Positions 34,918 to 43,722 of a stretch of DNA of 64,000 nt are shown here, piece after piece. Position 1 is the first letter of the stretch. Each line of letters opens with the position of its first letter. The position numbers and the translations under genes are program-made. The notes under the pieces are model-generated. The model saw only the letters and a program-made list of their open reading frames with translations, was not told where the DNA came from and made no database searches. Origin of the DNA: Actinomycetota bacterium (GTDB taxonomy: Bacteria; Actinomycetota; Acidimicrobiia; Acidimicrobiales; RAAP-2); the NCBI GenBank assembly GCA_009699875.1, contig WLNI01000003.1:106761-170760 (forward strand). The letters are read 5' to 3'.

Positions 34918-35767
34918 CGCAACGTCATTTGGAACTCGTCTTCGAGACGCCATCGCGACCACGAGCCCACTGTGTGTCGGAGTTGATCCTTCGAGTGCGC
35001 TTCTCTCTCAGTGGGGCCTCGACGACTCGGCGGCCGGGGTCGAAGCAATGGGTCGACGTGTGATCGAGGCGGTGGCCGGAATCGCTGCTGCGATCAAGCC
35101 ACAAGTTGCGTTTTTCGAACGCCATGGCGCACTCGGTCTTGGCGCCCTTGAACGAGTTCTCGACGAGGCCCGACACGCCGGGATACTGGTCGTCGGTGAC
35201 GCAAAGCGAGGCGACATAGATTCGACGATGTCGGCCTATGGTGACGCCTGGCTCTCTGAAGAAAGCCCCTTGCGAGTCGACGCCTTGACCGTGACGGCCT
35301 ATATGGGGCTCGGCGCCATGGACGCTATCTTTGACCAGGCCAGAGCCGGTGGGCGTGGAATCTTCGTGGTGGTAGCGAGTTCAAACCCAGAAGGTCGCAT
35401 GCTCCAAGAAGCCCGCACCGTCGATGGCGACAGTGTCGAAGAGTCCTTGCTCAAAGAACTCGGGGGCCGCAATAGCGCCGAGGTCTCGGCTAAGTCAGCG
35501 GCCTTCGGCTCTCTTGGTGCAGTCGTTGGGGCGACTCGAAGTGCGGGGACGCTGCCGCTCAGCGATCTCCACGGCCCCTTTCTGGTTCCTGGCGTTGGCG
35601 CACAGGGAGCGACGCCCAGCGACGTCGGAGCACTGTTCGCGGGGTGTGCGCCACACTCAGTGCTTGTCAACGCTTCTCGATCGATTCTCTCTGCCGGACC
35701 AGGCACGAGAGAGATTCGCCTCGCCGCAGAAACGCTGGCGAATGAACTACAAGAAGCACTTGGCTAA
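34910..35767 (+). CDS. pyrF: Orotidine 5'-phosphate decarboxylase, type 2
   Basis: PyrF turns OMP into UMP. From ATG 34910 it has 285 residues. The catalytic motif is GDAKRGDIDSTMSAYG, with LCVGVDPS at the start, KPQVAFFERHG and LVPGVGAQGATPSD for phosphate binding. This is the longer type 2 form found in actinobacteria. It completes the de novo UMP pathway within one operon (pyrR-B-C-carAB-D-F). Confidence 0.95.
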   Translation: MSNATSFGTRLRDAIATTSPLCVGVDPSSALLSQWGLDDSAAGVEAMGRRVIEAVAGIAAAIKPQVAFFERHGALGLGALERVLDEARHAGILVVGDAKRGDIDSTMSAYGDAWLSEESPLRVDALTVTAYMGLGAMDAIFDQARAGGRGIFVVVASSNPEGRMLQEARTVDGDSVEESLLKELGGRNSAEVSAKSAAFGSLGAVVGATRSAGTLPLSDLHGPFLVPGVGAQGATPSDVGALFAGCAPHSVLVNASRSILSAGPGTREIRLAAETLANELQEALG

Positions 35768-35801
35768 CGGGCTCGTGGGGCCACCACTACTTTTGCGCTG
35801 A

Positions 35802-35807
35802 TAGGGT
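35802..35807 (+). promoter_or_regulatory. Candidate -10 element (TAGGGT) of mihF
   Basis: TAGGGT ends 7 bases before the mihF ATG at 35815, with only CACCCCC between, so no ribosome-binding site exists. This is a good leaderless candidate. A short GTGG/CCAC palindrome lies farther upstream (about 35775-35784). Confidence 0.45.
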
Positions 35808-35814
35808 CACCCCC

Positions 35815-36132
35815 ATGCCGACCCCTCCCGTCCTCACCGCACAGGACAGAGCCGCAGCACTAGAGAAGGCCGCGAGAATTCGAAAAGAGCGTGCCGAAAT
35901 TAAACGTCAGTTGAAGTGTGCAGAGCTCTCGCTTCGACAGATATTTGATCAGTCCGCCTCGAATGAAGCGATCTCGAAGATGCGAGTACTGACCTTGCTC
36001 GAGTCACTCCCTGCTCTTGGAAAAGTCAAGGCTCGTCGAGTGCTCGAACAAGTTGGCATCGCCGAGTCCCGAAGAGTCCAAGGTCTAGGAGCGAATCAAC
36101 GTGCAGAACTCCTTAAAGTCACTGTCAGGTAG
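35815..36132 (+). CDS. mihF: Actinobacterial integration host factor (mIHF)
   Basis: A 105-residue basic DNA-binding protein of the mIHF family, a nucleoid protein specific to actinobacteria. It has a long N-terminal helix (AQDRAAALEKAARIRKERAEIKRQLK) and the DNA-binding helix-two-turn-helix region LLESLPALGKVKARRVLEQVGIAESRRVQGLG. It is not related to the HU-like IHF of Proteobacteria. The order mihF-gmk-rpoZ is standard for the phylum. Overlaps the gmk fusion gene by 32 bases. Confidence 0.93.
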   Translation: MPTPPVLTAQDRAAALEKAARIRKERAEIKRQLKCAELSLRQIFDQSASNEAISKMRVLTLLESLPALGKVKARRVLEQVGIAESRRVQGLGANQRAELLKVTVR

Positions 36133-37267
36133 CCCTCGCCGCATCATTTTGATCGGCCCGGGAGGTACCGGGAAAGGCACGGTGGCGCAACGTCTTGTTG
36201 AAGGCGGTCACGGGGTCTGGTTGAGTAAAAGTTGGACCACTCGTCCTCCTCGCCAGGGCGAAGCCAACGATGCCTACGTTTTTGTTGCCCAAGATGCCTT
36301 TGAAGCCCATATCGCCGAAGATGGGTTCTTGGAGTGGGCCGAGTTCTTAGGTCATCTCTATGGAACCCCTGATGCAGATCCTCCACAGGGGCACGATGTC
36401 CTCCTAGAAATCGAGGTCGAAGGAGCCCTCCAGGTTTTAGAGCGAGATCCCTCCGCAACCGTGATTCTTCTGTTGCCACCCTCTGAAGAGGTCCAGGCAG
36501 AGAGAATGAGGGGGAGAGGGGATCCGGAGGAAAAGGTGGCTGCCCGGGTTGAAAAGGGCCGAAAAGAGACCGAGATCGGAAGGTCCATTGCCCATCACTT
36601 CGTGATCAATGATGACCTCGATCTCGCGGTAGCCGAGGTTGTCGGTATACTGGAACGCCTACGGCTCACCGTCGGTGAAGCCAAGCCCCCAATCCAGGAG
36701 CAACGATTCCCTATGGCCACGAAGCGCATGACATTGATGGACCCTCCTGTTGAGGAGCTCCTCGACAAAGTTGACTCGAAATTCACCTTGGTCACGCTCG
36801 GAGCGAAGCGTGCGCGAGAGATCAATGCGTACTACCAAGGCCTTGGAGAAGTCCTCGGAAGGATCATTCCTCCTCAGGTCACGTCAGTCTCGGGGAAGCC
36901 GTTGTCGATCGCCTTTGAAGAAGTCGCACAGTCCAAGGTGACGTATCACCGGCCCGACGCAGAAGAGTTGGCCGCTGAAGCTGCCGCTGCTGCCGATGCC
37001 GCAGCCTCTGGCTTCTCTGACGACCCATTCTCTCTTGGGGAGAGTGAAACCTCGGCGACAATCACCGAGATCGTCGAAGTGACCGAATTGACTGATGGAG
37101 TCGACGTGGTTGACGTGATCGACGTCATTGACGTGATCGAGGAAGCAGACGGAACGATTGACGTCGTCGAAGTTGTTGAAGTCGTTGTGGACGATGAGGT
37201 CGTTGATGTTGTTGAGACGGTGGAAGTTATCGAAGCCGTTGAGGACGACACAGACTCTCCAAGCTAA
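36101..37267 (+). CDS. gmk-rpoZ: Guanylate kinase - RNA polymerase omega in-frame fusion with acidic tail
   Basis: One 388-codon frame joins two normally separate genes. Residues about 12-200 are guanylate kinase (GMP + ATP to GDP): P-loop GPGGTGKGT (19-27; most relatives have GPSGAGKST), SKSWTTRPPRQGE for GMP, and GFLEWAEFLGHLYGTP. No stop follows; residue 205 is a Met that starts a standard omega subunit (MATKRMTLMDPPVEELLDKV, LGAKRAREINAYY, KPLSIAFEEVA). After about 288 comes an Ala-rich linker and a low-complexity tail of V/I and D/E triplets without Lys or Arg. GTG start, with AGGAG 9 bases before it. Separate omega could still arise from the internal ATG at 36713. Confidence 0.88.
   Translation: MQNSLKSLSGSPRRIILIGPGGTGKGTVAQRLVEGGHGVWLSKSWTTRPPRQGEANDAYVFVAQDAFEAHIAEDGFLEWAEFLGHLYGTPDADPPQGHDVLLEIEVEGALQVLERDPSATVILLLPPSEEVQAERMRGRGDPEEKVAARVEKGRKETEIGRSIAHHFVINDDLDLAVAEVVGILERLRLTVGEAKPPIQEQRFPMATKRMTLMDPPVEELLDKVDSKFTLVTLGAKRAREINAYYQGLGEVLGRIIPPQVTSVSGKPLSIAFEEVAQSKVTYHRPDAEELAAEAAAAADAAASGFSDDPFSLGESETSATITEIVEVTELTDGVDVVDVIDVIDVIEEADGTIDVVEVVEVVVDDEVVDVVETVEVIEAVEDDTDSPS
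36696..36715 (+). promoter_or_regulatory. Possible internal translation start for omega (rpoZ)
   Basis: AGGAG (36696-36700) lies 12 bases before ATG 36713, the first codon of the omega homology. The spacing is long but workable. A 184-residue omega protein would result, besides the fusion. Confidence 0.45.
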
Positions 37268-37293
37268 ACCCACCGAACAGCGGGGAGGCGAAG

Positions 37294-38535
37294 ATGACGC
37301 AGAGTGAATACAAGCCATTCGTCGTTCTGGGAGTCACAGGCGGCATCGCTGCGTACAAGGCCGTAGAAATCTGTCGACAACTCGTTGATGCTGGTTGTCA
37401 CGTTGCGCCGGTGTTAACCAAAGACGCCACTCGCTTCATCGCCCCGCTTACCTTTACCGCGCTTGCCTCAGAACCGGCACAGACCGAAATCTATGACGGA
37501 CTCTCTGCAATACCCCACACTCGCTTAGGACAAGCAGCTGACCTCATTGTGATCGCCCCAGCAACGGCGCATCTCCTAGCGCGTTATGCCCACGGTCTCG
37601 CTGATGATCTCTTAACCACGACGCTGCTTGCCACCCGAGCACCCGTCCTTGTTGCGCCAGCGATGCACACAGAGATGTGGGAACACCCAAGCGTTGGAGA
37701 AAATCTGAGCATCTTGACGTCAAGGGGAGTCCATGTTGTCGGGCCGGGAGTTGGCCACTTGGCCGGAGGCGATGAGGGTGCTGGTCGCTTAGAGGACAGT
37801 GACGTCATTGTTGGACGTGCACTCGAGATCCTTGGAGCCTCTCGCCCCACCGGCGACTTCGCGGGAACCCACGTGGTCGTCAGCGCTGGAGGAACCAGAG
37901 AGGCGATCGATCCCGTTCGCTATCTCACGAATCGTTCTTCAGGCAAACAAGGCCACGCACTCGCAGAAGCTGCGGCGAATCGTGGAGCCCGGGTCACGTT
38001 GGTCACGTCCTCTCAGGTTCCCGCTCACACGCACGGACCGGGCCGCATTGACGTGATTCGCGTCGAAAGTGCTGCGGAGATGGGTGAGGCGATGTTGCGA
38101 GAAGCGAAAGAGGCTGAGGTCGTCGTGATGGCGGCTGCTGTCGCCGACTTTCGACCAAGCGTAATCCTTGATTCGAAATTCAAGAGAGAACAAGGGGCCC
38201 TCGAGATTGTTTTAGAGCCAACCGATGACATTTTGGCAGGTCTCGTTCAGGCGAGAAGCACAGATCAGGTGATCGTAGGTTTTGCGGCAGAGACTGAGAA
38301 TGCCCTCGAGAATGGGGCGGCAAAGCTCAAGCGGAAAGGCTGCGACGTCCTGGTGGTCAACGACGTGAGCGCTGAAGGCGTTGGATTCGATCACGACACC
38401 AATGCTGTGAGCATCTTGGAAGCCGATGGAATGAGTACTTCAGTGGCCCTCTCGTCGAAACGCACCGTTGCCGAGGCAGTTCTAGATAGGGTGGTGCGTC
38501 ATTTGAATTCAAACCAAGGAGCAGGTCATGAGTAA
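37294..38535 (+). CDS. coaBC: Bifunctional phosphopantothenoylcysteine synthase/decarboxylase
   Basis: CoaBC makes 4'-phosphopantetheine in CoA synthesis. The 413-residue protein has an N-terminal FMN-dependent CoaC half ([17 protein letters not shown], catalytic-His region [22 protein letters not shown]) and a C-terminal CoaB half ([37 protein letters not shown] and the Lys motif [15 protein letters not shown]). The PAMNxxMW motif known from E. coli reads PAMHTEMW here. It overlaps metK by 8 bases. Confidence 0.94.
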   Translation: MTQSEYKPFVVLGVTGGIAAYKAVEICRQLVDAGCHVAPVLTKDATRFIAPLTFTALASEPAQTEIYDGLSAIPHTRLGQAADLIVIAPATAHLLARYAHGLADDLLTTTLLATRAPVLVAPAMHTEMWEHPSVGENLSILTSRGVHVVGPGVGHLAGGDEGAGRLEDSDVIVGRALEILGASRPTGDFAGTHVVVSAGGTREAIDPVRYLTNRSSGKQGHALAEAAANRGARVTLVTSSQVPAHTHGPGRIDVIRVESAAEMGEAMLREAKEAEVVVMAAAVADFRPSVILDSKFKREQGALEIVLEPTDDILAGLVQARSTDQVIVGFAAETENALENGAAKLKRKGCDVLVVNDVSAEGVGFDHDTNAVSILEADGMSTSVALSSKRTVAEAVLDRVVRHLNSNQGAGHE

Positions 38536-39724
38536 GCGTTCGACATTTACCTCAGAGTCGGTGACCGAAGGTCATCCTGACAAGATGGCGGACCAGGTCT
38601 CAGACGCAGTGCTCGACGCAATGCTCGAACAAGACCCGGCCAGCCGCGTAGCGTGCGAAACACTCTTGACCACTGGAATGGTGCTCGTTGCGGGCGAGAT
38701 CACCACGAAAGCCGTTGTCGACGTCCCCACTCTGGTTCGAGACACGGTCAACGCAATTGGATATGACGATGATGCCAAGGGGTTCAATGGCTCAACCTGT
38801 GCAGTCCTCGTGACCCTGGACCGTCAATCTCCCGACATTGCCCAAGGCGTCGATGCGGCACTTGAGCTTCGAACAGGAAAAGGCGGCGAGGACATCCTGA
38901 ACGGCCAAGGTGCTGGTGACCAAGGAATGATGTTTGGGTATGCCTGCGATGAAACGCCAGATCTCATGCCGCTTCCAATCTGGCTGAGCCATCGACTTTC
39001 TGAGCGGCTGACGCAGGTTCGACGCTCCGGGCAACTTGGCTACTTGCGGCCTGACGGAAAGACGCAAGTCTCGGTTATCTATGAAGACGGTGAACCCGTT
39101 GGAATTTCAACGGTCTTAATTTCTACCCAACATGCTCCTGGCGTTGATCTTGAGAGCACGCTTCTTCCTGACCTTCGAGACAACGTGATCACGCCGCTGC
39201 TTCCAGGAAACCTTGATACGAGCAACGTTGAAATCTTGGTCAATCCGACTGGGATCTTTGAACTTGGTGGACCACACGCGGATACGGGGTTGACGGGGCG
39301 AAAGATTATTGTTGACACGTACGGCGGAATGGCTCGGCATGGAGGTGGAGCATTCTCCGGCAAAGATCCTTCAAAGGTTGACCGCTCTGCTGCGTACGCT
39401 GCTCGATGGGTGGCCAAGCACGTGGTGGCCTCTGGAGCAGCGCGTCGCTGCGAAGTACAGGTGGCCTACGCAATTGGAGTCGCCCAACCAGTGTCGCTCC
39501 TCGTCGAAACCTTTGGAACCGCAACGGTCGATCCGGACAAGATCGAAGATACGGTGCGCGAGCTCTTCGATCTTCGACCCGCGGCAATTGAGCGAGAGCT
39601 TGATCTTCGCCGTCCGATCTACAAGAAAACCGCTGCCTACGGACACTTCGGTCGCTCCGAGCCAGAGTTCACGTGGGAGCAGACACCCAAAGCCGACGAC
39701 ATGCGTCGGGCGCTGGGTCTCTAA
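38528..39724 (+). CDS. metK: S-adenosylmethionine synthetase
   Basis: MetK makes SAM from methionine and ATP. The 398-residue protein shows [36 protein letters not shown] (the family hexapeptide region) and [22 protein letters not shown], with full length and all three domains. The order coaBC-metK-priA is typical of actinobacteria. Confidence 0.97.
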   Translation: MSKRSTFTSESVTEGHPDKMADQVSDAVLDAMLEQDPASRVACETLLTTGMVLVAGEITTKAVVDVPTLVRDTVNAIGYDDDAKGFNGSTCAVLVTLDRQSPDIAQGVDAALELRTGKGGEDILNGQGAGDQGMMFGYACDETPDLMPLPIWLSHRLSERLTQVRRSGQLGYLRPDGKTQVSVIYEDGEPVGISTVLISTQHAPGVDLESTLLPDLRDNVITPLLPGNLDTSNVEILVNPTGIFELGGPHADTGLTGRKIIVDTYGGMARHGGGAFSGKDPSKVDRSAAYAARWVAKHVVASGAARRCEVQVAYAIGVAQPVSLLVETFGTATVDPDKIEDTVRELFDLRPAAIERELDLRRPIYKKTAAYGHFGRSEPEFTWEQTPKADDMRRALGL

Positions 39725-39735
39725 CGTTCTTGGCG

Positions 39736-41523
39736 GTGCCTGACGATGCCATCCGTCGTGTTGGCATTCTCACGGAGGTTGCCGCGATCGAAAAAAATCT
39801 TGACTACGAACTTCCCTCTGAGTTCGTAGGACCAACAAGCGTGGGGAGTCGGGTTCGAGTCCCTCTTCATGGTCGTTCAGTAAAAGGGTGGATTGTCAGC
39901 GACGCGAGCAATGCTGATTCGCAGCACGACGTCAAAAAAGTGAAGGCATCTCTTGGGTTTGGACCACCACCTGAGGTGATTGATCTCGCTCGCTGGGCAG
40001 CGTGGCGCTGGGCAAGCCAGCCTGCACGATTTCTCTCGTCTGCCTCTCCTGAGACAATTGTGCGGTCACTACCAACACCTCCAAGGTTCGAGCCAAGCGA
40101 AGCGCCAACGTCACCCCTCGGCGTCCTTGGCATCGAGTGTGCTCGAGACCTGAATCCAAGTGTCATCAGGGTTGGCCCGGTGATGGATCCCTTCGACATT
40201 CTCTTGGGAATGGTCAAAGAGCTCCTTGATGACTCGACACTTCCAAAGAGCCTGCTCGTCCTTGTTCCCGGCAAGGGCTACAGCCGTCGCCTTGTTGCTC
40301 GATTGAGTCGACGAGGAGTCCCGGCCGTCGATCTCGCAGATGGGTGGCCAGCTGCAAGAGCAGGCTGGCCGGTCGTCGTCGGCACTCGAAGTGCTTGTTT
40401 CGCTCCAGTACCGCACTTGGCTGGCATCTTGATTCTCGATGGTGAAGATTCTCGCTTTTTTTCTGAAGGCGCACCAACGTGGAACGTCATCGATATGGCT
40501 CGGCAGCGATCTCTCGAAGCCAAGGCCCCGTGTGTCGTGGTCTCGAGCACCCCAACGGCTCTGGTCATGAACGGTGCAACGCTTCGAGAGCTCGATCAAA
40601 CTACGGAGAGTGCCCATTGGCCACGTGTTGAGGTCGTTGATTTGCGCGAAGAAGACCCTCGCTCGGGAATGCTGTCGAGCCGTTTGATCGAAATGAGCAG
40701 AGCAGCACTTGACGCTGAGAGTTCTGAGGTTGCTGTGGCTTGCATCGTGAATCGGAAAGGGCGGGCCCGACTGGTGGCGTGTCGACGATGCTCTGAAATT
40801 GCCCGATGTGAAAACTGCGAGTCATCGTGCGTCTTAGACGAAAAGCTTGAGTGTCCACGCTGTGGAACCTCTCGGCCGGTGATCTGTCGCTCTTGTGGCG
40901 CAACAGCCATGAAGCTCCTTCGACTCGGCACGGCTCAACTCGCAGTAGAGCTCCAAGCCCTTCTTGGTGTGAACGTAAAAGAAATCACCGCCACGAGCGG
41001 ACCTGATGCGTTGAAAGGTGCACGCGCTCTAGTGGGGACAGAAGCGATCTTGTCGAGAGTTCGCCATGCCAAACTCGTCGCACTTCTCGATTTTGATCAT
41101 CATCTCTTGGCCCCTCGAGCAGGAGCAGAGATTTCGGCACTCACTCTGATTGGTCGTGCTGGTCGACTCGTGGGAGGACGAACAAGGCCAGAGAGTGGCG
41201 CGGTGTTGATTCAGACCCGACTGCTCGATCACCCGGTGGTGGTCGCCGCAGAACACGGTGATCCGCATCTCGTCGTGGATGCGGACGTGGATCTGCGACG
41301 CCAACTCCACCTCCCACCTTTTGGATCACTTGCTCGACTCAAAGGTCCTGGAGCTCTCGAGTACGCAACCTTGCTAGAAGCGAAGGGCTGCCAGAGCGCC
41401 CCATTGGGCGAGACAGAGTTCTTGGTTCAAGCGAAGTCGACCACTGCGCTTTCGGACTGTTTAGCCGGCACGCCTCGCCCAAAAGCAGGAGTGCGAGTTG
41501 GCGTCGATCCCGAGTCCGTGTGA
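39736..41523 (+). CDS. priA: Primosomal protein N' (PriA)-like, helicase motifs degenerate
   Basis: The protein matches PriA over its whole length (about 595 residues; GTG 39736 or TTG 39730). The Zn-binding Cys clusters are intact: CRRCSEIARCENC and CPRCGTSRPVICRSCG. The Walker A position reads LVLVPGKGYSRRL instead of a GxTGSGKT loop, and the DEAH-like motif reads DGEDSRFF, so ATP hydrolysis is doubtful. Actinobacterial PriA proteins are often annotated as probable or inactive for this reason. It may keep a DNA-binding or restart-loading role. Confidence 0.85.
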   Translation: MPDDAIRRVGILTEVAAIEKNLDYELPSEFVGPTSVGSRVRVPLHGRSVKGWIVSDASNADSQHDVKKVKASLGFGPPPEVIDLARWAAWRWASQPARFLSSASPETIVRSLPTPPRFEPSEAPTSPLGVLGIECARDLNPSVIRVGPVMDPFDILLGMVKELLDDSTLPKSLLVLVPGKGYSRRLVARLSRRGVPAVDLADGWPAARAGWPVVVGTRSACFAPVPHLAGILILDGEDSRFFSEGAPTWNVIDMARQRSLEAKAPCVVVSSTPTALVMNGATLRELDQTTESAHWPRVEVVDLREEDPRSGMLSSRLIEMSRAALDAESSEVAVACIVNRKGRARLVACRRCSEIARCENCESSCVLDEKLECPRCGTSRPVICRSCGATAMKLLRLGTAQLAVELQALLGVNVKEITATSGPDALKGARALVGTEAILSRVRHAKLVALLDFDHHLLAPRAGAEISALTLIGRAGRLVGGRTRPESGAVLIQTRLLDHPVVVAAEHGDPHLVVDADVDLRRQLHLPPFGSLARLKGPGALEYATLLEAKGCQSAPLGETEFLVQAKSTTALSDCLAGTPRPKAGVRVGVDPESV

Positions 41524-41534
41524 TCTGGCAACGG

Positions 41535-41540
41535 TAAGAT
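41535..41540 (+). promoter_or_regulatory. Candidate -10 element (TAAGAT) of def
   Basis: TAAGAT ends 6 bases before the def ATG at 41547; GAATCC between them offers no ribosome-binding site. No obvious -35 hexamer is seen. Confidence 0.45.
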
Positions 41541-41546
41541 GAATCC

Positions 41547-42083
41547 ATGAGTGTTTCTTCGATCCGCGTCTATGGGGACCCCGTCTTGAATTCCCAGGCG
41601 GCCGAGGTCACCGACATTGATCAAAAAGTTGTCTCGTTAGTCGAATCCATGATTGAAACGATGTACGCCGCGCCAGGCGTCGGATTGGCAGCAAACCAAG
41701 TTGGAATCCAAAAGAGGATCTTTGTCTATGACATTGGGGACGGGCCGTTGACGGTCATCAATCCATCAATCGTCGAGTCAGACGGGGAGTGGACCTACGA
41801 AGAGGGATGTCTCTCGGTACCAGGACTCTCGTGGGAGATTACGAGACCGAATCAAATCCATCTTGTCGGTCTTGATCTCGATGGAAACGAGATCTCCGTG
41901 GAGACCGACGAGTTTGAAGGGCGAGTATTCCAACACGAGATGGATCATCTCAACGGCGTGCTCTTGCTCGAACGTCTCGACGATGACCAGCGCAAAGAAG
42001 CCAAGCGCATCTTGCGTGAGCGCTCACTTGACGTTTCACAAAGCGGTGACCCCGATGGCCTGGGTCGATTGCACCGCATCTAG
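41547..42083 (+). CDS. def: Peptide deformylase
   Basis: Def removes the formyl group from new proteins. The 178-residue metalloenzyme carries all three motifs: GVGLAANQVG, EGCLSVPG (metal Cys) and QHEMDHLNG (two metal His and the catalytic Glu). fmt follows 16 bases later; together they form the formylation/deformylation pair. Confidence 0.97.
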   Translation: MSVSSIRVYGDPVLNSQAAEVTDIDQKVVSLVESMIETMYAAPGVGLAANQVGIQKRIFVYDIGDGPLTVINPSIVESDGEWTYEEGCLSVPGLSWEITRPNQIHLVGLDLDGNEISVETDEFEGRVFQHEMDHLNGVLLLERLDDDQRKEAKRILRERSLDVSQSGDPDGLGRLHRI

Positions 42084-42099
42084 AGAGACGAACCTGACG

Positions 42100-42981
42100 A
42101 TGGCCCGCCTTGCCTTTCTTGGCACCCCTGACGTCGCAGTTCTCACACTTGAAGGACTGCATAACGCTGGGCATGAAATCGCACTCGTCGTCAGCCAACC
42201 CGACGTTCGCCGATCTCGAGGAGGCACGCTCCAGCCCTCGCCCGTGAAGGCAGCGGCACTCTCATTGGGCCTTGAAGTCACAGATGATCTTGACAAACTG
42301 AACGACGTCGCTCTCGACGGCGTGATTGTTGTGGCCTACGGCAAGATCATCCCGGATGATCTGCTGAACAAGTTTCTCATGATCAATATTCATTTTTCCC
42401 TTCTGCCTCGCTGGCGCGGTGCGGCACCCCTCGAGCGAGCACTGCTTGCTGGCGACCCGACAACGGGCGTCTGCGTCATGAAGATCGTCTCTGAACTCGA
42501 TGCAGGTCCTGTCTATGCACGCGCAGATCTAGAAATTGGCGAGAAGTCCCTGGAAGAGTTGCGCAGTGAATTAGGGGTCATTGGAACAGCCCTCGTCGTT
42601 GATTTGCTGGAGGATGGGCTTGAGAGCCTTCCAGAGCCCACGACGCAAACCGGAGAGGTGGTCTACGCCGCCAAGATGAAAAAAGATGAATTTCTGCTCG
42701 ACTTTACGCAGCCCGCTGCGCACGTTCTACGCGTCATCCGACTCGGGTCCAGTTTCACCTTCATCGAGAATCGACGACTTCGAATCCTTTCAGCGACGCT
42801 TGTTCCCGAATATTCAGGTTCTCCGGGTGAACTTGTCGGAGAAGTGGTGGGAACAGGCCAAGGTGGCCTAAGGCTTGAACGCGTTCAGGGCGAAGGAGGA
42901 CGTGAGATGGAAGCGAGCGCATGGCGCAGGGGCGTTCGAGATCAGGGCATCCTCCGTCTTGGCGCAACACAAGGGCCCTAG
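42100..42981 (+). CDS. fmt: Methionyl-tRNA formyltransferase
   Basis: Fmt formylates initiator Met-tRNA using 10-formyl-THF. From ATG 42100 it has 293 residues and begins RLAFLGTPDVAVLTLEGL. The formyl-THF site is INIHFSLLPRWRGAAPLERALLAGD, and the following Asp in SELDAGPVYA is catalytic. The C-terminal tRNA-binding domain is a little short. An rsmB gene, common after fmt in actinobacteria, is absent; rpe follows after 1 base. Confidence 0.95.
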   Translation: MARLAFLGTPDVAVLTLEGLHNAGHEIALVVSQPDVRRSRGGTLQPSPVKAAALSLGLEVTDDLDKLNDVALDGVIVVAYGKIIPDDLLNKFLMINIHFSLLPRWRGAAPLERALLAGDPTTGVCVMKIVSELDAGPVYARADLEIGEKSLEELRSELGVIGTALVVDLLEDGLESLPEPTTQTGEVVYAAKMKKDEFLLDFTQPAAHVLRVIRLGSSFTFIENRRLRILSATLVPEYSGSPGELVGEVVGTGQGGLRLERVQGEGGREMEASAWRRGVRDQGILRLGATQGP

Positions 42982-42982
42982 A

Positions 42983-43681
42983 GTGGGTGTCGTGACACTG
43001 CTCGACGCCATTGATCCAGGACCAAGGGGGGCAATCAAGATTGCACCCTCGATCCTGTCGGCCGATTTCGGAGAGTTGGCGTCTGCGATCGCCACAATCA
43101 CGCCAGGATCTGACTGGCTGCACGTTGACGTCATGGATGGTCACTTTGTTCCCAACATCACCCTGGGCCCTCCCGTGGTGGCGTCAATCCGCAAACACAC
43201 GAACCTCTACCTCGACTGCCACCTCATGATCAGTGATCCAGGGGAGTTCCTTGAGCCCTTCGCCAAAGCTGGAGCGCAAGGAGTGACCGTTCACGCTGAA
43301 TTGGGTGATCTCGACTCAGTCCTTGCCGAAGCGAGAGCGCTGGGGCTTCGCGTTGGTCTTGCTGCAAATCCCGATACCGAGTTCGACGTCTTTGACCGAT
43401 ATCTTGATGCGGTCGACGTCATGTTGTGCATGACCGTGTTTCCAGGGTTTGGCGGCCAATCGTTCATGCCAGAGGTTCTGCCAAAGATCTCCCAAGTAAG
43501 GGACGCAGTTGTTGCTCGTGATTTGAATCTTGAGATTGAAGTTGATGGTGGTATTGACGCCAAAACGGCTCCCCTTGTGGTTGAAGCGGGAGCGACGGTC
43601 CTCGTGGCAGGAAGTGCAATCTTTGGCTCAACAGATCCGCTCAAAGCGGCGAACGATCTCCGCCATGCAGCGACTTGCTGA
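42983..43681 (+). CDS. rpe: Ribulose-phosphate 3-epimerase
   Basis: Rpe interconverts ribulose 5-phosphate and xylulose 5-phosphate. The TIM-barrel protein (232 residues from GTG 42983; GTG 42992 is also possible) has IAPSILSADFGEL, LHVDVMDGHFVPNITLGPPVV, LDCHLMI, MTVFPGFGGQSF and EVDGGI, with the metal His and Asp residues in place. Its link to ribD, downstream, is the shared ribulose 5-phosphate substrate. Confidence 0.96.
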   Translation: MGVVTLLDAIDPGPRGAIKIAPSILSADFGELASAIATITPGSDWLHVDVMDGHFVPNITLGPPVVASIRKHTNLYLDCHLMISDPGEFLEPFAKAGAQGVTVHAELGDLDSVLAEARALGLRVGLAANPDTEFDVFDRYLDAVDVMLCMTVFPGFGGQSFMPEVLPKISQVRDAVVARDLNLEIEVDGGIDAKTAPLVVEAGATVLVAGSAIFGSTDPLKAANDLRHAATC

Positions 43682-43722
43682 GGGTGATGATGAATGAATA
43701 CACGCTCTAACATTGGAGTGAC

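Noticed and set aside
37070..37264. CRISPR-like or intergenic repeats
   Set aside because: The short repeated words are in-frame codons of the acidic omega tail, with no spacers.
41863..42099. Extension of fmt back into def
   Set aside because: The family N-terminus (RLAFLGTPD) starts at ATG 42100; the upstream part is def read in another frame.
43682..43722. FMN riboswitch before ribD
   Set aside because: The gap is 41 bases, too short for the RFN element.
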